Source: JANQLU01 sp964434955
Lineage (GTDB): Bacteria > Planctomycetota > Planctomycetia > Pirellulales > Pirellulaceae
NCBI GenBank assembly: GCA_964434955.1
Contig: CAYSXI010000106.1
Coordinates: 1-18,005, forward strand
Length of the DNA: 18,005 nt
Direction: 5' to 3'
How positions within the stretch are numbered: position 1 is the first letter of the stretch; every line of letters starts with the position of its first letter. The notes beneath the pieces are model-generated. The model ran no database searches, was not told where the DNA came from, and saw only the letters and a list, made by a program, of their open reading frames with translations. Positions 13,089 to 18,005 of the stretch are shown piece after piece. The position numbers were made by a program, and so were the translations under genes.

Positions 13089-14255
13089 ATGAGCGCTGAT
13101 TTGATTACTACTCCTGATGCCGCGAACTCAAACAATATGGGTTCGGCTTCGCTTGATTCAAGTGATTTCGAGTCGATTTTGCAGCAGTCAATCCAAAGGG
13201 GAGCAAGTGACATCCATGTGACGGAGGGGCAGGTCGTCTCCCTCCGTGTGGGCGGCGAAATTCAATCGGCATCAAGTCGCGTCGTGGACAGCGCATTATT
13301 CAATTGTTTTCTCGACGAAAGACTTTCTCTCGAGCAACGAAAGAGATTTGCCGAACGGGGCGCGATCGATGGCGTCCTGGCGGGACCGGCTAATAACCGT
13401 TTTCGTTTCAATCTTTACAAGAGCGGCGGGCGGCATTCCCTGGCGCTCCGGCATTTGCAGAACCGTTTCTTTGGCCTGGATGAGCTTGGCCTCAGTGATC
13501 AGCTCTACCAACTCTGTGACCTTCGAGATGGATTGGTGTTGGTCGCCGGTCCAACAGGTTCCGGTAAAAGCACGACGCTGGCGACCCTCATCAACCATAT
13601 CAATGAGAACCGCAACGCTCACATCATTACGATCGAGGATCCGGTCGAGTTTACCCATTCAAAGATTAAGTCGATCGTCAATCAACGGCAGGTCGGCTGC
13701 GACACCGTCGATTTTAACCAGGCATTGTTGGATGCGCTTCGTCAGGATCCGGATGTGATTCTCGTTGGCGAAATTCGTGATCTGGACACCATCCGAACTG
13801 CCATCACCGCTGCCGAAACCGGGCATCTCGTTTTTGCAACCGTGCATGCAAGCGATTGCATGTCGGCGATCGAGAGGTTGGTCAGCGTTTTTCCGGGCGA
13901 TCAACAGCAAAACATCCAACACCTTTTGTCGACAACCCTGCGTGCGGTTGTTGCACAGCATTTGCTGGTGTCCGAGATTTCGAAGTCTCGATTGCAAGAA
14001 AGCGACCCCCGGGCTTCGCGAAACCGCGTCCTGGCCAGCGAGGTCTTGCGTGTTAATCAAGCCGTTTCCAATTTGATCTCGGGTGGGAATTTGAAACAAA
14101 TCCAATCGGTGTTGGAAACGGGAACGTCCGAAGGGATGTACACCATGGACAAGTCGCTGGCCAAGTTGTTGCGTCAGCGGCTGATCAGTCTCAATACCGC
14201 AAAAAGTCTGGCGCGCAATCCCGAGTCGCTTCAAGAGCTATCGAGAAAGGTTTGA
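13089..14255 (+). CDS. PilT-like ATPase (secretion ATPase family)
   Basis: This 388-residue hexameric ATPase belongs to the PilT/VirB11/GspE superfamily. It has an N-terminal domain with GASDIHVTEG (residues 38-47), Walker A GPTGSGKS at 154-161, Asp box TIEDPVE (181-187), Walker B DVILVGEIRD (222-231) with its Glu, and His box AAETGHLVFATVH (241-253). Residues 265-275 SVFPGDQQQN and the C-terminal AVSNLISGGN (325-334) plus GTSEGMYTMDKSLAKLL (345-361) are specific to PilT/PilU-type retraction ATPases. The hallmark AIRNLIREGK is, however, degraded to AVSNLISGGN. There is no zinc CxxC pair, unlike GspE. The ATG at 13089 is preferred to a TTG at 13077 because GGGAG at 13079-13083 lies just upstream. 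PilT-type proteins pull pili back. In this operon the protein could power pseudopilus disassembly or act in pilus motility. Confidence 0.92.
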   Translation: MSADLITTPDAANSNNMGSASLDSSDFESILQQSIQRGASDIHVTEGQVVSLRVGGEIQSASSRVVDSALFNCFLDERLSLEQRKRFAERGAIDGVLAGPANNRFRFNLYKSGGRHSLALRHLQNRFFGLDELGLSDQLYQLCDLRDGLVLVAGPTGSGKSTTLATLINHINENRNAHIITIEDPVEFTHSKIKSIVNQRQVGCDTVDFNQALLDALRQDPDVILVGEIRDLDTIRTAITAAETGHLVFATVHASDCMSAIERLVSVFPGDQQQNIQHLLSTTLRAVVAQHLLVSEISKSRLQESDPRASRNRVLASEVLRVNQAVSNLISGGNLKQIQSVLETGTSEGMYTMDKSLAKLLRQRLISLNTAKSLARNPESLQELSRKV

Positions 14256-14262
14256 CAGTCGA

Positions 14263-15810
14263 GTGACTTCTCAGCTTGATGCCATTTCGAAAAGCGACGT
14301 GAAGGATGCCGATTCGATCCTGAACATGGACGAGGTTCGGGTTGACCCAAAGTGGGCGTTGCGTGTCCCCGGTAATCTGGCTGTTCGTCGACAACTTCTC
14401 CCCTTCACGATCCAAGACGATCGCGTTTTGGTCGCCTGTAAAAACGTCGAAGACGCCCAAGGCTTGCAGGCCGTGCAACGTTACGTTGGGCATCCGGTTG
14501 AGGCCAAGCTGGCAGACGCGGAATCACTCGAGCGGGCCATCGAGTTGATATTTCTTAATTCGGCGTTGACCTCGGACAACGAAAACGCGCCCGCAAGAGT
14601 GAATTTGTCCGGGCAGCGTGGTGCCGCTGCCGATCCCGAGGGCGACGAGATCGTTGCCTTGGGTGACGAAATTTTTCACGCGGCTTTGATTCAAAATGCC
14701 ACCGACATTCATATTGAGCCAACCGAGAACAAACTGCGAGTTCGAATCCGGGTCGATGGAGCCTTGGAGGACTATCGAGAGTTGCCGGCTTCGATCCACG
14801 CGGGATTGATTTCTCGATTCAAGGTCCTCGCCGGAATGGACATCGCGGAAAGGCGAGCACCCCAGGACGGGCGGTTTACGATCGGTCATCAATCTTCACG
14901 GCCGATTGACGTTCGTGCCGCAACGATCCCGACGAAGCTCGGAGAACGCATGACCTTACGCCTGTTGGCGATGAACACGCGTGATCTGACTTTGGAACGG
15001 CTGGGCATGTTGCCTTCCGACTTGAAAACGTTCCGGCAGGCCATCCATCGGCCACACGGCTTGATCGCACTCACGGGTCCTACGGGCTGTGGGAAAAGTA
15101 CAACCCTGTACGCGGCTTTGCGTGAACTGATTCAAGACAACTCGCAAAATATCATCACGATCGAAGAGCCCGTCGAATACGTGGTGGAGGGCATCTCTCA
15201 AGTTGAAGTGGACTCGGCCGACAAAGTTAGTTTTCACAAGGCGCTGCGAAGCATTTTGCGGCATGACCCGGATGTCATCATGATCGGGGAAATTCGAGAC
15301 GAGGAAACGGCGGAGATTGCGACGCAAGCCGCTCTAACGGGGCATTTGGTTTTTACCACGCTGCATACCAACTCGGCTCGTGACTCGGTGACTCGGTTGC
15401 TCGACATGGGCGTTCAACCATTCCTGCTTTCTGCGGTGGCGCGGTTGTTTGCGGCTCAGCGTCTGGTTCGAAAACTTTGCCAGCGCTGCCGGTTTCCAAC
15501 TCCATTGTCGGAAGAACAGGCCAGCTTCTTGGGGCATCCCGAGATTGCGGGTGTCGAGGTCTTTGAATCACGTGGTTGTGAATACTGCGCCAACTCAGGC
15601 TACTCAGGCCGTACCGGTCTGTTTGAACTGGTTGGATTTCAACAAAGCCCACAAGGCGGAAGCAAGGTTTCGTCGTTGAACCAGGGGACGATTGATTTCG
15701 AAGCACAGATTACGCCGGATTCGCGCTACCTGATCGATGACGCGATCGACAAGATGAAGCGTGGAATTACCAATTTTGATCAAGTCGCAACGGTCGTTCA
15801 CACGGGATAA
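14263..15810 (+). CDS. GspE/PilB assembly ATPase
   Basis: This 515-residue ATPase drives pseudopilus or pilus assembly. It has an N-terminal MshEN/T2SSE-N-like domain (about 20-98) with PGNLAVRRQLLPFTIQDD, then the second N-domain with ATDIHIEPTENKLRVRIRVDG (146-166), Walker A GPTGCGKS (272-279), Asp box ITIEEPVEYV (298-307), Walker B DVIMIGEIRDEE (337-348), His box LTGHLVFTTLHTN (358-370) and a zinc motif CQRC (406-409) with CEYC (439-442), all typical of GspE/PilB. The segment after CxxC (about 455-480) seems loosely structured. It starts with GTG 14263, 7 bp after the PilT-like gene, with AAAGG 12 nt upstream. It would form a hexamer docked on the GspF-like protein that follows. Confidence 0.95.
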   Translation: MTSQLDAISKSDVKDADSILNMDEVRVDPKWALRVPGNLAVRRQLLPFTIQDDRVLVACKNVEDAQGLQAVQRYVGHPVEAKLADAESLERAIELIFLNSALTSDNENAPARVNLSGQRGAAADPEGDEIVALGDEIFHAALIQNATDIHIEPTENKLRVRIRVDGALEDYRELPASIHAGLISRFKVLAGMDIAERRAPQDGRFTIGHQSSRPIDVRAATIPTKLGERMTLRLLAMNTRDLTLERLGMLPSDLKTFRQAIHRPHGLIALTGPTGCGKSTTLYAALRELIQDNSQNIITIEEPVEYVVEGISQVEVDSADKVSFHKALRSILRHDPDVIMIGEIRDEETAEIATQAALTGHLVFTTLHTNSARDSVTRLLDMGVQPFLLSAVARLFAAQRLVRKLCQRCRFPTPLSEEQASFLGHPEIAGVEVFESRGCEYCANSGYSGRTGLFELVGFQQSPQGGSKVSSLNQGTIDFEAQITPDSRYLIDDAIDKMKRGITNFDQVATVVHTG

Positions 15811-15821
15811 GTATCAGCCTC

Positions 15822-17036
15822 ATGGCCGAATTCGTATACATTGCGAAAGATCAACGTGGCGAGTCCATGGAAGGTGTCCTGGACGCCGCGTCGCGCTCGG
15901 TTGCTGCGAGTCAATTGCGCGAACGCGGATGGGTGATCATTTCGATTCGCAATCAGGCAGGATCTCGTGGTTCCGAATCCGAGGCCCGCGAATGGGTCGC
16001 CAACCCATTCGTTTCCATTCGCAGTGTTCACGTTGAAACGTCGCTGCAACAATTGGCGTTGATGGTAAAAAGTGGCATGACCCTTCTGGCTTCGATCGAA
16101 GCCTGCAAGCAGCAGACTTCCTCACGCGGCCTGGCCCGAGTCTGGGCCCAGGTAGCCAATGACATTCAAAAAGGTGGGAGCTTCCATCAGGCGCTGGAGG
16201 CCCACCGCTGTTTCCCTGAATTCGTGGTGCGACTGGTAGCTGTCGGGGAAAAGACCGGGAACCTGGAGCAAGTACTTCGTCGTGCTTCGACCAGTTTGAA
16301 GAATCGCCGCAAAGCCCGCGATGATTTTTGGTCCGCGACCATCTATCCCGCAATCGTGGTTTTGCTTTCGATCTTTGTGACCATTTACATGGTTGTTTAC
16401 CTGATTCCCAAGTTGGATGTTTACCTTCAAAGCCTCGGGAAGGAGATGCCGGCAATGACCCAGAGCCTGGTCAATATGACCGGTTGGTTCACAGACAACT
16501 TTGCCGCTATGGCGATCATTTCAATCTCAATTGCCGTCCTGTTTACGATCTTTTACTTGTCGGAGGAAGGCAAAAGGCTCGTTGACTACGCGATTCTGAG
16601 GACACCCATCCTCGGGAACATGGTCGCCCTCTCGGAAACAACGACCTTTTCCCAAAGCCTTGGAATGATGCTTGCCAGTGGCATTACATTGACAGAGGGT
16701 TTGGGAGCATCGCAACCTTTGATTCGAAATCGGCACCTTGCCGACTTGGTCGCCCGCGCAAAAGACAAAATCATGCGCGGAAGCAATCTCAGTGAGGCGC
16801 TTAAGCAGAAGGTTGGTTTTACGCCCATGCTTTCACAAATGGTGGTCGTTGGGCAACAGTCGGGTGAATTGGAGCAGGTACTCTCCGAAGTGGCTGAACT
16901 TCATCAAGAACAATTTCAAGCTTCAGTGAAACGACTGAACGCCATGCTGACGCCCGCATTGACTTTGATCATTGGCGGAATCGTCGGATACGTCTACATC
17001 GCATTTTTTGTTGCCCTGTTCGCCGCAGGATCATAA
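15822..17036 (+). CDS. GspF/PilC platform protein
   Basis: This 404-residue polytopic inner-membrane protein forms the assembly platform for pilins. It starts with the family's FVYIAKDQRGESMEGVLDAAS (4-24, the usual Y.a.d..G....G.l.A.s). It carries two T2SSF domains at about 75-198 and 276-398 and three hydrophobic spans at about 172-195, 226-246 and 377-402. Conserved GExTGNLE-type motifs appear as GEKTGNLEQVL (142-152) and GQQSGELEQVL (344-354). The length is usual (about 400 aa). It is 11 bp after GspE and 14 bp before the next gene. Confidence 0.95.
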   Translation: MAEFVYIAKDQRGESMEGVLDAASRSVAASQLRERGWVIISIRNQAGSRGSESEAREWVANPFVSIRSVHVETSLQQLALMVKSGMTLLASIEACKQQTSSRGLARVWAQVANDIQKGGSFHQALEAHRCFPEFVVRLVAVGEKTGNLEQVLRRASTSLKNRRKARDDFWSATIYPAIVVLLSIFVTIYMVVYLIPKLDVYLQSLGKEMPAMTQSLVNMTGWFTDNFAAMAIISISIAVLFTIFYLSEEGKRLVDYAILRTPILGNMVALSETTTFSQSLGMMLASGITLTEGLGASQPLIRNRHLADLVARAKDKIMRGSNLSEALKQKVGFTPMLSQMVVVGQQSGELEQVLSEVAELHQEQFQASVKRLNAMLTPALTLIIGGIVGYVYIAFFVALFAAGS

Positions 17037-17050
17037 ACGGAGGAGATGAA

Positions 17051-17647
17051 ATGAAACAGATCGTCCCAGGATTTGGAATCGCTTTGCTGATCATGGCAGC
17101 AGGTTTGAGCGGATCGGCGAATGCACAGGACAAGAGTCCGCCCGCAAAGAATCCGCCGGCAAAGCAAGAAAAGAAAGATGGCAAAAACGACAAAACGGAT
17201 CCGACCGCCAAAACGAATATGATGGCGGAGACATTGAATAAAATACGCAATGTCGAGCAATTGGATAAGTTTGTCAAAGAGAACTCGGCTTTGAAAACGG
17301 AAAACAAAGGTCTCAAGGCGAACATTGGCAACCTGAATAAACAGATTGCTGGCTTGAACAAGCAGATTCAAAAATTGACCAACGACCTGAAAGCCGAAAA
17401 TGAGCGAATGAAAAAGCAGCTTTTGCAGCTGCCGAGTTTTGAATTGAAGTCGCGAGTGGTTGGACCGGAACGATCGACAGCACTTTTGAAGCAGGGGGAA
17501 CGGACATTGAAGATTCGCGAAGGGATGGAGATGTCCGTGCTAGTAAAAGATGGCGTTTATGTATTGATGAAAGTCGACAAAATCTCTAAAGAAGCCGTAG
17601 AACTTAGCTTTCCGGAGCTTAGTCGGACGATCATCCTGTACGATTAG
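17051..17647 (+). CDS. Exported coiled-coil protein, possible GspC/PilP functional counterpart
   Basis: This 198-residue protein has an N-terminal signal peptide (MKQIVPGFGIALLIMAAG, predicted cleavage after ANA at 23-25), then a Lys/Pro/Asp-rich linker (26-55) and a coiled coil with heptads such as NKQIAGLNKQIQKLTNDLKA (about 68-127). The C-terminal domain (about 133-198) has KQGERTLKIREGMEMSVLVKD and VDKISKEAVELSFPE. The pattern 'linker, predicted beta domain with alternating strands' recalls the HR/PilP domain that links inner-membrane parts to the secretin. No family is recognised outright, so this role is inferred from position after GspF. The ribosome site is strong: GGAGG at 17039-17043, 7 nt before ATG. 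Confidence 0.7.
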   Translation: MKQIVPGFGIALLIMAAGLSGSANAQDKSPPAKNPPAKQEKKDGKNDKTDPTAKTNMMAETLNKIRNVEQLDKFVKENSALKTENKGLKANIGNLNKQIAGLNKQIQKLTNDLKAENERMKKQLLQLPSFELKSRVVGPERSTALLKQGERTLKIREGMEMSVLVKDGVYVLMKVDKISKEAVELSFPELSRTIILYD

Positions 17648-17719
17648 TCAGCGGTTGCACTGGTCAACGGGGATTCTGGTTTTCCACGGGTTTCGGACTG
17701 TTCAAAGGCAGCGGGACCC

Positions 17720-18005
17720 GTGAACCCAAGAATTGAAAAAGTAAAAACGCAAATTTGCTGTCGCAAGATGTGGCATCGATTTGTGGACGATTTCTCGAAT
17801 CCGCGATGGATGCTTTCATTGGTCGCCATTCTCCTGGTCGGCCAAATCTTCGGGAGTCAGGCCGGCTCCGCTCAGGCGCCCCCGCAACCTGGTAGCAATG
17901 GCACAGCGGTGCCAATCGTCCAGCCGCAGGAACGGATGGGCATCGGTGATTTGCTTCCACCTCGTTCACAGGAGACCGACCAGGGGAAAAAATTTGTCGC
18001 CCCCA
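17720..18005 (+). CDS. 5' part of an exported protein, possibly the secretin (partial)
   Basis: This coding frame is open to the window's end. Starting at GTG 17720, it gives 95 residues. An ATG at 17768 is an alternative start, and neither has a strong ribosome site. It has a basic N-terminus, a hydrophobic helix WMLSLVAILLVGQIF (30-44) and a likely cleavage site after AQA (51-53), followed by a proline/glutamine-rich linker reaching GIGDLLPPRSQETDQGKKFV. A periplasmic or outer-membrane destination is inferred. By operon position it could be the GspD/PilQ secretin, but no secretin motif is in the visible part. The frame is identical to that of the preceding gene, whose stop TAG (17645-17647) is followed by 24 sense codons before GTG 17720. 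Confidence 0.55.
   Translation, partial: MNPRIEKVKTQICCRKMWHRFVDDFSNPRWMLSLVAILLVGQIFGSQAGSAQAPPQPGSNGTAVPIVQPQERMGIGDLLPPRSQETDQGKKFVAP

Noticed and set aside
13659..14234. A 191-codon minus-strand frame opposite the PilT-like gene
   Set aside because: It is antisense to a gene with complete ATPase motifs and has none of its own.

Overview
The window looks like chromosomal DNA of a planctomycete, probably a member of the Pirellulaceae. This is an inference, drawn from the style of the genes (a zinc-ribbon/low-complexity/two-helix membrane protein, an unusual pseudopilin operon fusing PilM-like and PilN-like parts, GATCG-rich 14-bp intergenic repeats) and from the moderate GC content. No rRNA, tRNA, insertion sequence or CRISPR array was seen, and nothing suggests recent transfer.

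Left part (1-5694). A minus-strand hypothetical gene (120-578) is divergent from, and overlaps the 5' end of, a plus-strand lipoprotein gene (562-1353). A TRIC/UPF0126-type membrane protein gene (1380-2012) follows. Convergent to these, on the minus strand, is the classic translation block rpsB - tsf - pyrH - frr (5365 down to 2096). A strong intrinsic terminator after tsf splits it into rpsB-tsf and pyrH-frr transcription units. A plausible sigma70-type promoter and a 5' leader hairpin precede rpsB, and a perfect 10-bp stem-loop lies between rpsB and tsf.

Middle part (5695-8689). Three plus-strand genes encode: a protein with a C-terminal HIGH-type nucleotidylyltransferase domain and an N-terminal half that looks CinA-like; a zinc-ribbon, Gly/Tyr/Gln-rich, two-helix membrane protein; and a small PilZ-like protein. 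The gaps hold a 14-bp x 3 tandem repeat, twin ATTCGAAT palindromes and a 12-bp palindrome.

Right part (8690-18005, running off the end). A tightly packed plus-strand operon encodes a type II secretion / type IV pilus-like machine: three pseudopilins (the second GspG-like with an EF-hand loop, the third with an extra C-terminal beta domain), a PilM/PilN-type (GspL-like) inner-membrane protein, a PilO/GspM-like protein, a PilT-like ATPase, a GspE/PilB ATPase, a GspF/PilC platform protein, a periplasmic coiled-coil protein that may act like GspC/PilP, and the 5' end of another exported protein that may be the secretin. Gaps of 5-14 bp and one 4-bp overlap indicate co-translation. Pseudopilins would be stacked by GspE on GspF, with GspL/GspM linking the cytoplasmic ATPase to the periplasm. 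The PilT-like ATPase is the odd member, since ordinary type II systems lack a retraction ATPase. No prepilin peptidase is in the window. The upstream PilZ-like gene hints at c-di-GMP input.
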